DNA of 64,000 nucleotides from Latrodectus hesperus (taxonomy: Eukaryota > Arthropoda > Arachnida > Araneae > Theridiidae). The first letter of the stretch is position 1; each line of letters begins with the position of its first letter. The notes beneath the pieces are model-generated. The model was not told the DNA's origin. It did no database searches and saw only the letters and a list, made by a program, of their open reading frames with translations. The DNA lies in contig CM075853.1 of assembly GCA_037975125.1 (NCBI GenBank), forward strand, positions 35,225,113 to 35,289,112, in the 5' to 3' direction. Positions 1 through 19,515 of this stretch are shown piece after piece. Both the position numbers and the translations under genes were made by a program.

Positions 1-1275
1 AAATAGAATTGTTAGAAATAAACGACATGTAAAACTGTTTTTTATTTTCTTTTTCTATAAATTTTCATAATTACTAAATTTATTTTTATGAAATAACAAA
101 AATTAGCAAACTAACAATAAATGGTATTTTTTAAAATTCTTCAATGACTTTAATTATTTAATAAGAAATTTAAAAGAATATGGAATTAAATATAAATAAT
201 AGAAATCGTTAGCTAAAAATAAATAAATTATTAGCTAAAATGATCTAAAAAATCTCCATCAAAAATGATAATTCATTGTTTTTGAATTTATATTGCGCAG
301 TGTGTTTGAATTAAATTATATCCTACACTGTTTGAATTGTTCTTGTAACTTTTTTCTTAAAGTGAAATTTCTTTTGATTATATTTCATGCAGTCACGTAT
401 GATTTTCAAGAAATTTTCAACATTTAAATATAATTATTATACTTGTCAATGTCAATTGATAAAAGTATGAAATCAAAGAAAAATTTATAAACGAACTGAA
501 AATTTAATAAAATAAACTTTGTGACTTTGTAGAGTAAAATATACTTTTATCAAATTTCAAGTAGTGGTGAACCATCTATTTTATCAAATCAGTTACAGTG
601 ATTTTGCTTCATAATTCTAAATTTATAAGTCTTCGAAAGCATATTAGGATTTTTATCATCTTCAAATAATGTAAATAAACTCCTCGTTTCTTTTCTTGAA
701 TATTTGTTTTCAAAAAAATAAAAGTATTTTATTAATATAATTGTAACTATTGAATTGACAGAATAATCGTAAAATTTTACTATATATGAGCTATTAAATA
801 TGCATTGCGCGCATCCAATAAATTCTCCTTCACTATTTTTAATAATCTTACTTGTTAATTAACAAAAATCCAAATATTCATTAATCATCATCACTTTGTA
901 TTATTTACGATTAAACTATACTGACTTTAACACTCTCTAAAATAATATGTGAGTTCTTTAGTTTAAACATGAAGGTTAATGAAAAGCTAAGAATAAATTT
1001 AAAAACATATTTGATATCATATTAATATCATAAATATTATAAAATTAAAATAAAATTATATATTAATCATTGCACACAGATGTATACCTTGTTTTCTTTT
1101 TTAATGAATTTGATGATGTGAATTTAAGATTCTTCTGCAAGATATTCTAAATATTTTTGAAGTTAATTAAAAAAATTATAGCTCAATTAGAATATTGTTC
1201 TTTATGCAAAAAATAAATAACGATCAGTATAAGCAAAAGCAACATTATCTAGCTATATTTACTTTTATAACACAC
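1..1275. other. AT-rich spacer, no gene seen
   Basis: This stretch is A/T-dominated with stop codons in all frames and no recognisable coding motif, RNA gene or repeat. It could be intergenic or intronic. Confidence 0.7.
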
Positions 1276-1566
1276 AAATGAGAAATTTTCTGCCTTACCT
1301 GTCTAGTTGTCAGCATGCCTGAGTGCGAATAGGGAAGTTCTGGGTTCGAATCCCGGTTCAGGCATGGATCTACTGTCTCTCCTGTCATTGTCCTTTCGTT
1401 GTATGAATGGGTTGTGAATGGTTGCCTTCCCAATAAACGGGTACCTATGGCAAGTGTGTACTGAGAAAGTCAGACTTTACACCAAATATGGTTCAGTTGG
1501 AAAAGTGGAGCAGGGCACCCCATATGCCAACTAGGCTGGCACAAGACAACAATAAATGAGAAATTT
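1276..1566 (+). repeat. tRNA-derived SINE, copy 1, with perfect target-site duplication
   Basis: The unit at 1289-1553 is flanked by identical 13-bp direct repeats (AAATGAGAAATTT at 1276-1288 and 1554-1566), the signature of LINE-driven retroposition. Its head is tRNA-like. A perfect pol III B box (GGTTCGAATCC, 1343-1353) sits in a T arm with a pairing stem (CTGGG/CCCGG, 1340-1356). A partly pairing acceptor stem lies at about 1292-1298 and 1357-1363, and an A-box-like stretch at about 1303-1320. The roughly 190-bp body after the head is shared with the copy at 5115-5400, including the blocks AAACGGGTACCTAT, ACACCAAATATGG and GTTGGAAAAGTGGAGCAG. It needs LINE enzymes supplied in trans. It is not a functional tRNA gene, because the acceptor stem has mismatches and the body continues for nearly 200 bp. 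Confidence 0.85.
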
Positions 1567-3510
1567 ACATTACAATATTATTTTCTCATCTGAAATAATT
1601 TAATATTTGCCATTTTTTGTATATTACATTGTTCTGAATAACATTCAAATAGATGTTTCAAATAGTTGTTTTTCCAATCACACTTTTTGACTTTTTTTTA
1701 GCAATTTTTATATTATCATATTTTTATAAATATTTTTGCGATTATTTCTTATTAAATAATGTTATCGTCTTCCATTATCTTTTCTCCTATTAAATTTTTA
1801 TTTATTTTTTTATTATCAAACCAATACTCTTGCATATTTTTACTTGTTTCTTCATTGCCTGATGTATAAAGTTGGAAATACAAAAAAATTGGTTCTAGTA
1901 GGTTCTACCATTATTAAATACAAAAATGTAAACTTTTAAGCATAATTCTCAATTACAAATTACGATTTAAATTAAATATGAATAAAATACGCATTTTTCA
2001 GTAAATCGTTTCAGAAAGAATTACCTATGAAAGGTTAGGATGCTTTGACGGGTTTTTTTTTTTTTTCCCAGTTATTTGCTCCGAGGATTTAGATTATTGG
2101 AAATTTTAGGACTTCTTAAATGCTGTAGTGTCTGCGTACTACAAGTGAATAATTCTTAGCAATATTTTATACCAATCATCATAAATTGAGAAACAATGAT
2201 TTTTTCACTAGGATTGTAAAATCAAATTGTAAATATTCGGTTATTAAAAATAAAATATAATACATTTTTATTTAATAGAAGAAACGGAAAATTAAATGTA
2301 ATTATATGAATGAAATTTATAAAATCTTTTTTTAAAATGTTAAACGTTTTTTTAAATGATTTAAAATTGATTAGTTTTTATTGTAATCAGAAGGAAATTA
2401 TGAATTAATTAAATATGATAGAAAAAAACAGTGACAAAATTACATAAAGCTAAATTAGTTTCTGTAATACATACAGAACACTTACTTTGTTAAATTGCTT
2501 TAATAGAGCTATTGCAATCACATGTAATTAAAACTTGAAACCCTTTTAAGTATAATTTAACTTCCTGATAATGCAAAGCAGCATTAATTATCTAGAACCC
2601 ATTTTCTTTCTCTGGTTTTTAGTCCTAATTCCGTTATAAATTTCTGAAATTTAATTTGCAAAACAATTTCAATAATTTTTTTAAGTATTTATATAATAGA
2701 CATTTTTTATATATTTTCACTAGTTTGAATATTTTTTTGTATTTACATATTACACTCTCTTTTTAATTACAATTTATCCACACTAAATTGCTTAAAAGTT
2801 TAATAAACTCTACAAACTTAGCAATGTGTATAGTATGTTAAATAAAGATTATTTTATAGAAATTAATGCATTTGAGATACTTCAGAAGATATCAACTCCT
2901 GAAGAGTACATTTTACAACTTCGGTAGAATTTGAGAGGCAGAAAGAAAATAGATAAATATTTGAAAACTTTCACTTCTGCCTTTCATTTCTAATGAAACA
3001 TTCAAAGAAGCGTTTTGCATTTATGTTTGAAGTAAAAATTAGAATATCTTTCTGCAGTGTATTTAATCAATTTTCAATTATGATATATGCATCCAAAAAG
3101 TGACATTTCATCTTGTGATTTCTACTGTCAAAATTAACTGAAAAGTTACAATTGAATAAATCAAAAGCTAATTATGTAAATCACAGAAGATTAAATTTCA
3201 TAACGAAAAAGTGTTACTAAAGTTAGGTTATAGATCTTAACTATAGCCATGAAGTTTATATGATAATTCGTTTATCGTATATTTTGATCCATACTTTGAG
3301 TATTGGAGAAAAAAAATTGGAGTTATACTGAATTTAGAAATCGATTTAATTTAATTCAGCAATTTATATTATTTTTAACTGATAAATTTAGTAAATGAAT
3401 GGAATTTCAGTCGTGATTCATAATTTTCAAATTATTTAGTATGTTTCTAGGAAACAAGTGTCGAGATTTACAAAATGTTAGAGGTTTAATTAATATATAT
3501 AAGTACTTAC
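1567..3510. other. AT-rich spacer, no gene seen
   Basis: No coding motif or repeat is recognised. A run of about 15 T at 2051-2065 is the only low-complexity landmark. Confidence 0.65.
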
Positions 3511-3980
3511 AACTGGGTCTCTTCAAGTGTAGACATTGTTGGGAATGAGAGTGCAGATACTCTTGCTAAAAATGACACACAGTTTACCTTATCTTCTCGG
3601 GTATGTTACAGTTTTTCAGAATTATATTCCTTCTTTAACAATCTGGAAGGCCCCAGTGTATCTCCTACTCATCACTAGTATCAGGGTAATCACCCTGGTG
3701 GTTCCTTGTCCCTCTTGTTAGCAGACAAGTCTTTTCTTGTATTCGCAGTGGTCCTATGATGTCTATGACTTACAAAGAAGGAGTAAGGGCTATCCATACA
3801 TGTTCTAAATGTATAACTTTTCAAACTACTCCTAATCATGTTCTGGAGTGGCTTTATTTAACTAAAGGAGATCTCTGCAAGGAACTACTTTATGGTCTTG
3901 ATATGCTCAGAATTGCTGGAGTCTAGGATTTGGCTTAGCTCTGTGCTGACGAGTGGGGACTGCATTAAAGCATTAAATAT
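3511..3980 (+). mobile_element. 3' end of a non-LTR retrotransposon (RNase H relic)
   Basis: From 3514 the plus strand reads WVSSSVDIVGNESADTLAK, matching the end of the RNase H domain in Jockey/I-group LINEs (usual form W-PSHVGI-GNE-AD-LAK). After frame changes the same strand gives a C-terminal tail with HHWYQG, RPGGSLSL-like and cysteine-containing segments (CSKC near 3810), as in the ORF2 tails of these elements. Reading ends near a TAG at 3924-3926, followed by a short 3' tail with the repeated motif GCATTAAA (about 3963-3977). The start and the stop lie in different frames, so at least one indel is present. It is a 5'-truncated dead copy, and the rest of ORF2 is absent upstream. Confidence 0.7.
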
Positions 3981-5104
3981 TAAAATAATGAATTAAGTTA
4001 CGAATTTGGAATAGGTTTCAATAAAATCTGTGTTTAAATTTAATATTGGTCCTGTAAAGGATGAAACCGAAATCAAAGGAAAGAATAATTTAAAATTTTT
4101 GATGAAACATTTAAACATCTTCGATGAAACATTTAAACATTTTTGATAAAGCATTGAACATTTCTATTGGCTTGCGTACAATGGAAAAAAATAAAAAGTT
4201 GATGAATATGCTTATATCAATAGGCTTATAATGCAACAGAGCTAAAGGAAAATATATGAAAACAAAATCATATGAAAACAATAAGAATATTTGGAAATGA
4301 TTGAAATTGTCCAAGTAGTTTGCAATATTTTAAAATTAATATATTGTTAAAATATATTTTCTTTTAGTTTGTAAAGTAATTTAAATGCTATTTCTTTTAT
4401 AAAAAAGTATAGAAAAATATACCATGTGTTGCTAAAATTTTCCTTTCTGTTTATTTGCATAAAAAAATGTATGAATTGAGAGAACTTAATCATGAAAATA
4501 GTATTTATTATGTACAATAAAGTGTAAAACCTTACCATTTCAAAATAGTCATTGAATACATTATACAGTAATAGTGTTTATATTATTAAATAATAAAAGT
4601 GAAATGATTATCTAAAAGTAATGAGAAATTTGATAGTCCTTCCGAAGAAAGAAATTTAGAAAAAAAAAATGTCAAAAAGTTGATTAAATTTGGCAAACAT
4701 GATACACTACTAAATAAAAACAGAGAGAGGAGATCTAAATAAACAGAAAGTTTTTATATGAATGTTGCTGATGAAATGTAATGCTAAAGAAGTAACAAAT
4801 AAAACAATATTCTAAGCATATAAATAAAAAAAAAGGACAAAAAAGAAGTAAAAATATAACAAACAGTTTACAATAGGAGATCCAAAGAGTGATCACCAAC
4901 AGCTACACAAAACTCACGTATGGCCAACTGCTGTTTAGCTATAACATAAGAAATATCATACATTTTCCATTAGCAGCAAATAATCCTATAATCAGATCTT
5001 TTATTTTATGGGATTATTATATATCTTACTTTAAATATAATCGCTGGAATTTAAAATTTTAAGAATGTTACAGTCAAATTCATTTCGATTTATTCATTGC
5101 TGCT
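3981..5104. other. AT-rich spacer
   Basis: Apart from the 22-bp minisatellite listed separately, nothing coding is recognised. The short ORFs here are isoleucine, phenylalanine and lysine rich, as expected by chance at this base composition. Confidence 0.6.
4101..4166. repeat. 22-bp minisatellite, three units
   Basis: Three head-to-tail 22-bp units lie at 4101-4122, 4123-4144 and 4145-4166, each starting GATGAAACATTTAAACAT or a close variant. Units 1 and 2 are nearly identical and unit 3 has diverged, which suggests stepwise duplication. Confidence 0.85.
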
Positions 5105-5410
5105 ATAAGAAATATACGCCGCCCAACTTGTTTAGTGGCCAGTGTGCCTGACTGCGGATAAGGAGGTCCTGGATTTGAATCCCGGTTCGGGCATGGATGT
5201 ACTTTCTCTCTCTATCTATCCTGTCTTTGTCCCTTCCTTGTATGAATGACGTGTGACTGGCTGCCTACTCTATAAACGGGTACCTATTGCATGTGTGTAC
5301 TGAAGAAATCGGTCTCCACACCAAATATGGTTGGTTCAGTTGGAAAAGTGGAGCAGCGCACCCCATATTGCCAGCCTAGCTGGCACATGACAACAACAAC
5401 ATAGGAAATA
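5105..5410 (+). repeat. tRNA-derived SINE, copy 2
   Basis: This is the same family and orientation as the unit at 1289-1553. The head carries a weakened B box (GATTTGAATCC, 5172-5182, two changes from consensus) and a TTAGTGGCCAGTGTGCCTG A-box region. The body shares AAACGGGTACCTAT, ACACCAAATATGG and GTTGGAAAAGTGGAGCAG. Candidate target duplications are ATAAGAAATA (5105-5114) and ATAGGAAATA (5401-5410), with one mismatch. A short CT-rich expansion (about 5205-5221) separates it from copy 1. It ends in a (CAA)n-like tail (about 5390-5400), a common SINE ending. Confidence 0.8.
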
Positions 5411-5799
5411 CAGATTACTTCTGATGTTCACCCTGCAGCAATTTTCTGCTCCATTCTTCTGGAACCATATTCGTATGTGAGCAACTAGAAGAACAGCAAA
5501 AGTTAACCTCTTGTCAAAAGATGCTGTTTCCATGGTTGATAAAATGTCTAGGTACAATGTAACATCTTTTTGTGGGTTAGAATGAATCTTTAAGACAGAA
5601 TTAAGTATGTTATAAGCATCCAACCAAGTATAGGTTAATTTTATTTTGTGAATGACTTATTTTCAAGAAAATTAAAATTAATTGAAACCTGATGCACAGG
5701 TATCAGAGGATACATAAAGAATGATTTCTTGAATGCTTGCAATCTATCTTCATATAAAACTCTCTTAGTAGCTATCAGCTTACACACAATGCACGCTAC
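5411..5799. other. Spacer, no gene seen
   Basis: No recognisable gene. An ORF that runs through SINE sequence into this stretch has no family resemblance. Confidence 0.55.
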
Positions 5800-6125
5800 A
5801 GGGCTATGATGGATTGGTTGGTTAGGTCGTCGTTCTCATTATCGGGAAATATTGAATTCAAATTCTTACAAACCGAAGATCCGTAATGTTTGCTAAAAAC
5901 AGATGAGGCACGTTAAATATGGCTTGATCCAAGTGAAATGATACCTCTGAGGGTGGCAGGCCAAGTATTAAGGGTTTTCTGCTTGATCCCTGCTTCAAAA
6001 CCACGAAGACTCCATTCGCTGTTTCGATCTAACTGTCAAAGCCCAATTCAGAGCTCTGAAAGGGAAAGATACTGGTGCAACGCATTGCATGCTCAACAAT
6101 TTTTGAGGTTGTTAATCTTTTGCTA
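5800..6125 (+). repeat. Degenerate SINE-like unit
   Basis: The segment is clearly less AT-rich than its surroundings. It begins with a tRNA-like A-box stretch (TTGGTTGGTTAGGTCGTCG, about 5816-5834), followed about 35 bp later by a decayed B-box-like GAATTCAAATTC (about 5855-5866). The body contains the segment around 5919-5960 and ends near 6120. It resembles an old tRNA-derived SINE of a different family from those at 1.3 and 5.1 kb. No target duplication was found, so boundaries and identity are uncertain. Confidence 0.4.
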
Positions 6126-6778
6126 ACACTGTTTTTCCCATTTTAGAAATTTTGCGATGTATTCCTGTGTTTATATCATCTATGAAATCATAAAGCGATC
6201 GCCAAATAACTTTTTTAATATTACAGATTTCTTACGATTAAATTTAATCATTTCTACTTGAAAATCACTCTAAACATATGCTTTGAGCAACTGCTTACAG
6301 TATCAAATGCATATCAGCAAATTCTGATTCAGTGCAAAGATGCATACTGCTTAAAATTTGTGTAGAGGTTGATGATTAATCAATGAAGACATTTTTTAAG
6401 CAATTGTGCCAAACTTTACAACACCTTTACGAGGGAATTAGACAACTTCAATACGAAATATGCTTATTTACGTCTTCTCTACTAGACATTACATATTTTT
6501 TTGATATTAAATTATATAAATTACCCCAAATGTGCGTTTATGTATTAAATAAATGTGTTAAATTTAATAATTGATATAAATGAAACTTACAACATTGTAG
6601 ATTTTGCTTTGGCTAACCAAATTAAAAGAATACAATTTAATTTATCATTTAAACATTGTTGAATTTTTATCAAGTTTCTCTCATAAACCCTTCATCTTTA
6701 CGAAAATTCACTGATATTTTAAATGCTCCTTAAAAATAATAAAAGTATAATGAAATATATATATTAAATTAAAATTTT
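6126..6778. other. AT-rich spacer, no gene seen
   Basis: No coding or RNA motif recognised. The one 63-residue ORF (6383-6574) has no recognisable domain. Confidence 0.6.
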
Positions 6779-14920
<8,142 letters not shown>

Positions 14921-14951
<31 letters not shown>

Positions 14952-14985
14952 CTATCTATACTATCTATCTATATATCTATCTATA

Positions 14986-15064
<79 letters not shown>

Positions 15065-15165
15065 ATGCATAGATATATATATATCATATATATATATATA
15101 TACTATATATATGTATTTGTATAGCATATAGTCTCTATATATATATATATAGATACATATATATA
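14921..15165. repeat. Compound (TATC)n/(TA)n microsatellite
   Basis: TATC tetranucleotide units alternate with AT dinucleotide runs from about 14921. A pure (AT)n core occupies about 15015-15061, and broken (AT)n follows to about 15165. The ORFs on both strands across it are repeat translations (Ile/Tyr/Ser), not genes. Confidence 0.95.
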
Positions 15166-17282
15166 ACTGAATCAAATTTCTTTCATTGGAGTTTGTATAA
15201 AGTTGTGAGGATAAGCCCATATAAAGCTAAGAAAATTTAGTTTAATGGGGATATTTTAATACATTTGTCTCGTTTTCCTCACATAATGAATCAGAAGATT
15301 AATTTGCGCAACAAATAAAAATTTAAAAATTGTACTTTAAGAACTAAAAAGAAGGAATTGTGCTTTATAATATGGTCATTTCCATTATACAAGGTCATTT
15401 CCATATAATTTAAACGTGGTCATTTCCATTAATTTGGGTATTCAACGTAAATATTTTGGGAGGCAAGAAAGCAACTTCTTAATTAAGCTTTTGACTTCAC
15501 TTTCAATTTTAAAATAATTTTCAATTTATCTTAATATTTTTAGAAGATGATTTGATTAAAATTGGAAAACAATATTTCTTTCATTTCAATTGAAATCTCA
15601 CAAAACGCGTTTCTTCAAAATGTGTTTATATATTTCTGAAATGAAACAATCCTGTTTTTGAATGATGTAAGTCGATTTCCAGTACGAACTTTTTTCACTA
15701 GCGATATTTTACTGAATTACATGATAGTGTTATTTTGTTTATCAGTGATATATTAAGTGTAAAAATTGTCTCATATTTCTAACAAGTTTGAAATCGACGA
15801 ATGATTCAAGAATAATTCTTATGCAATCCACATTTGAATGTCAAACTTTACCAGCATGTTGCATTCTCATACATATGCTATTTTTTATACTACTACATTT
15901 TGTGAAAACATATAAAGCATTTTTGTTTAAAATTAGTTATCACGAAATGATTATAGAAATTAAGTTAAACATAGCTTTCATTAACCTTTTTGTGCTCATA
16001 GTTTGTAGCTTTAAGCTTTTAAGTTTGTAGTTTTAAGCTCATATCATTAAACAAAATATAGATTTCTTGACCTGTTCTTAATTTAAAATGAATTTATAAT
16101 ACATTTTGTTTTTTAATTTTTTATTTAGCTTCATTTCAACATATTATTCTCAAAAAAGTGTAAATTTCAGTTTAAGTCCATTAAATTTGTAAAGAGGTTA
16201 AAAATTAATAAAGTTTTATAATTTATTTTTCTAATAATTAGCATATTAAAGTGTAATAGGTAGTAAATTATCGCTAAAAGTGATATACAGGAAAAAATTA
16301 TAGAAGGACTTTTTTAAAAATCATAATGAAGAAAATGCTCATTTGTTTCTTCTGGATTTAAACAATACTTGAAAGATATTAAGCTAAAAGCTACTCACTA
16401 AACTCCATAAGCGACAAGAGTAAGAGATGAGAATGTATTATTTAATAAGTATTACTAATTACAACTAGGCAGGAAATGGTTACAAGTGTTGTAGATACAT
16501 GCTCAATCTTTATCGCAAATTATAGTTCCCGAATTTCAGCTCTAATCACATTTAATAGAACACAATTAGAAATTGGCATTTCTCAGTGATTCCGTGATTC
16601 GTTATTCAAGACCTAATTTCGACTTTGAAACTTTCCAAACCATCGTCGAATAGTTCATTCATTGGTTGTGTTCTCCAATAATGTTGCACCAAAGTTTCGA
16701 ATACCAGCTGCAGTTGAATGTTTCGGTTTCAGTTCGTAATTGAAGGTGAGACCCAAATTTGAATATTCCATGTCAAATCAGGAAGCTCACTAAAACTAAA
16801 TTAAACTTTGAATTTACATTTCATGAATCCATTATTGTCTGCTTCTATATTATGATGTAAACTTTCAGAAACATTTATAAATTATCTGAAATTATTTTAG
16901 TTTGGTTTTGAATGACACTGTAAATTAAATTTGAACAACTTTCGAAAAATAAGCTGGAATAATATACTTTAAATGAAAACATAGAACTTAATATTCATTT
17001 TTATATAGTCTTTCAAATTCTCTTAATTGTGAATAAACATTCTGAAATTAAAAGTATTTTTAAAAAAGCTTAAAAACGATAGCAATTTCATTGAGATTTG
17101 TTTATTATATCCTAAGCCATACATTTTATATTTTATGAGGGGTAAATGTAAGAAAAAGATGTAATTAAATTGAAATATATTCATTTTGACATTAAGTCAC
17201 TTGCATTTATAAAGAAAAAATATACAGTTTTTAAAGAAGTAATAATTACATAATATTTTCCGTTATCAAGGGAAATTTATAT
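15166..17282. other. AT-rich spacer
   Basis: Apart from a triplicated motif at 15374-15430, nothing is recognised. A moderately complex patch at about 16560-16760 has no clear identity. Confidence 0.6.
15374..15430. repeat. Triplicated GGTCATTTCCAT motif
   Basis: The 12-mer GGTCATTTCCAT occurs exactly at 15374-15385, 15393-15404 and 15419-15430, at spacings of 19 and 26 bp. It could be a decayed minisatellite or a clustered protein-binding site. Sequence alone does not decide. Confidence 0.75.
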
Positions 17283-17284
17283 TA

Positions 17285-17315
17285 TTAGGTTGGTGCGTAT
17301 GAAATGTCGGATTCT
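17285..17315 (+). repeat. Mariner left terminal inverted repeat
   Basis: 31 bp, a perfect reverse complement of 18146-18176. The next base pair breaks the match. It is the presumed transposase binding and cleavage site. Confidence 0.95.
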
Positions 17316-17473
17316 CTTTACATGCGGACGTTTTCCTCCCTGTTTTCGTTATACTTTTATATTTGGCATAACCTCATTCATACTCGTATTGTCCATTGCC
17401 AGAGACTCATTTCAGCAAAATAGGTTTTCTCGAAGGTCTTCCCTTTTTTATTTCTTTTGAGTTTATTGCCGAT

Positions 17474-18099
17474 ATGAATTCTGCCGACATTCGCGTCATT
17501 TTCTTATATGAGTACAAACTTGGTAATAGTGCTGCAAAAGCTGCACGCAACATAAACCAAGTGTTTGGGGAGAATACGGTTAACGATCGGAAAGTGCAGC
17601 GTTGGTTCGAAAAATTTCGGACTGGCGATTTTTCACTGCAAAATGAGCCGCGCGGAAGACCCAAAACGTCTGTGAAGAATGATGACCTGAAGGCTCTAGT
17701 GGAAGCGGATCCAGCCGTATCCACGAGGGAACTTGCTATCAGGATGAAAGTTGACCATACAACGATATTGAGACACCTTTCTGAGATTGGCAAGGTTAAG
17801 GAGATGGACAAGTGGGTACCGCACGCACTGACAGAGCGAAATAAGCTGGATCGGTTAAACGTATGCTCATCATTGCAGCATCCACCATATTCACCGGATC
17901 TCTCGCCGACCGATTTTCATTTTTTCAAGCATTTAGAGCTGTTTTTAAGGGGCAAACACTATGAAAATGAAAACAGTCTAAAAAACTCGATATCAGAGTT
18001 TATTAATTCTAAAGACCAAAATTTTTTAAGACAGGCATCTACGCTTTAAAATCTCGTTGGGAGAAGTGTATTGAAGCGAATGGAGCATACTTTGATTGA
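17474..18099 (+). pseudogene. Mariner transposase, catalytic core deleted and frameshifted
   Basis: The start is placed at 17474 (MNSADIR), because the 26 codons upstream in the same frame do not resemble mariner and the family normally starts with a short leader before the first helix-turn-helix. Residues 1 to about 110 form the paired-like DNA-binding domain (WFEKFRTGDFSL, GRPKT, STRELAIRM). The linker motif WVPHAL (W114; family form WVPHEL) is present. At about 17873-17880 the protein jumps in frame from NVCSSL to QHPPYSPDL, losing some 140 residues that include the first two catalytic aspartates. The third, in SPTDFHFF (D147), remains. A second lesion, one missing base in a T6 run (18022-18027), sends the frame to an early stop at 18047-18049. 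In the other frame the expected C-terminus, ending NGAYFD, runs to a TGA at 18097-18099. Confidence 0.92.
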
Positions 18100-18145
18100 A
18101 TAAACAGCTTTTGAAGAAAGATATGCAGTTTTATACAATCACTTA

Positions 18146-18176
18146 AGAATCCGACATTTCATACGCACCAACCTAA
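18146..18176 (-). repeat. Mariner right terminal inverted repeat
   Basis: A perfect inverted copy of 17285-17315, followed by the TA target duplicate. Confidence 0.95.
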
Positions 18177-18296
18177 TACTTTAATATTATTAAGAATAAT
18201 TTTAAATTCAATGAGAATAATCAAATAAAGGATTTAAACTTTCAAAGTCCTTTTTACTTCCCCCTGTATCTTATGCTGAGTATGATATGGTTCTCT

Positions 18297-18354
18297 GATT
18301 TTCACCTGCAACTGTTCATACGCTTGATTTTCAGCTTCAACAATTCATATGCTC
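18297..18354. repeat. 29-bp tandem duplication
   Basis: Two 29-bp units (18297-18325 and 18326-18354) share the frame GATTTTCA...CAA...TTCATA.GCT, with several substitutions. A third unit begins (GATTGTT) and stops. Confidence 0.7.
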
Positions 18355-18483
18355 GATTGTTATAAACGGGAATTGTTGTAATAGTTTCGAATCAATTTTA
18401 AACAGTAGGTATCTGAAGAGTTAGCCTTTGAGGGAAAAAATGACAACAAAATGTAATTCAAGCTAAATCATATAACTGAAAAT

Positions 18484-18510
18484 GGAACAAGTTCAGTATC
18501 CCCATACACT
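18484..18510 (+). repeat. Left TIR of the 1183-bp element
   Basis: 27 bp, identical to the reverse complement of 19640-19666. Confidence 0.93.
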
Positions 18511-19515
18511 TGGTGACGCGGCGAATTTTTTTGTCGCCAAGCTAGGTGCGCGTTTATAAACACGGGAAATTTCCCGAAGTTCGATCGAAAAATAAGCATT
18601 TCAGAAATTTTAAAAAGGGAAATAAATGTAAATATTGGACTTACTTGATATGAAGTTATGCTGACATGTCGATTGGTATATTTATTTCGACATTTTATTC
18701 GTTAGTCATCAGTGTCACTTTTCAGTAAAAATAATTGTCTAATTTTACAAAAAAAGCATGCAAAAATATTTTTCTAAATATATACACTTTATAAAATTTA
18801 AAAAAAGCATACAAAAACTTATTTTTCAAATAAATTTAAAAAAAAAAACATGAATAAAATATTTTTTAAATACAAACACTTTTTAAGTAAATAAAAATGA
18901 AACACGAATAGAATAAAAAAAATACATGTAAGCAATAGAATTTAAATAAAATAACAACTTCTCCAAATCCAATTTCCGTTAAAAAATTAATATTTGTGAA
19001 TCCTAAATTAATTAATAATTTGGAATCCTGAGCAATAATCTATCATTATTATCTTTAATTTTTGATAAAATAATTTGTTGATACATTTCAACAACATTTT
19101 GAGCATGAGACATTTTAAATTAAAACAATAAATAAGGTAATTAAAACATTAAAAAGTTGATAATAAATTAAGAAAACGAAATAAGGAAAAAAGAATATTT
19201 AACGATTTTAAATATATAAAATAAAATATATCATTTAATAAAAAAATATATATTAAAATTAAACCAAATAAAAGTAAATAATATAAAAGAAATAGTAAAA
19301 AAAATTTTCGATAATTGGACACTAGCGACAACGAAACAGAAGAGCGAGAAATCCAGCGGGAATCAGTAAATGAAATTAAAATGACTAGCAATTAAAACGT
19401 AGAACAATTAGCAAAGAAAGTTCTGGAAAGTTCTTGAAGTGAAACTAAAAAAGCTATTGCCACTAAAAAAAGCACATATATATCGTAAAAATTATTTATA
19501 ACGTGAGAAAAACGG

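Larger units (their letters stand above)
17285..18176 (+). mobile_element. Mariner-family transposon (cecropia-like), internally deleted
   Basis: This 892-bp cut-and-paste DNA transposon is bounded by perfect 31-bp inverted repeats (17285-17315 and 18146-18176, starting TTAGGTTGGTGCGTATGAAA) and by the TA target duplications standard for mariner (17283-17284 and 18177-18178). The TTAGGTTGGTGC start matches the cecropia-subfamily style known from Hsmar1. Full-length mariners are about 1.3 kb, so roughly 0.4 kb is missing, and the missing part maps to the catalytic domain. The element cannot make active transposase but keeps intact ends, so it could be mobilised in trans. Confidence 0.95.

Noticed and set aside
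1292..1364. tRNA gene suggested by a perfect B box and T arm
   Set aside because: The acceptor stem has mismatches, a SINE body follows directly, and a 13-bp target duplication encloses the whole unit.
3536..3721. 61-codon plus ORF
   Set aside because: It is out of frame with the RNase H reading (WVSSSVDIVGNESADTLAK), so it is a shadow within the LINE relic.
17407..17811. 134-codon minus ORF
   Set aside because: It is antisense to the mariner transposase, which has clear family motifs on the plus strand.
18749..18900. A second possible transposon end or satellite inside the 1183-bp element
   Set aside because: The A-rich units are imperfect and irregular beyond the second, so I treat them as internal low-complexity sequence.
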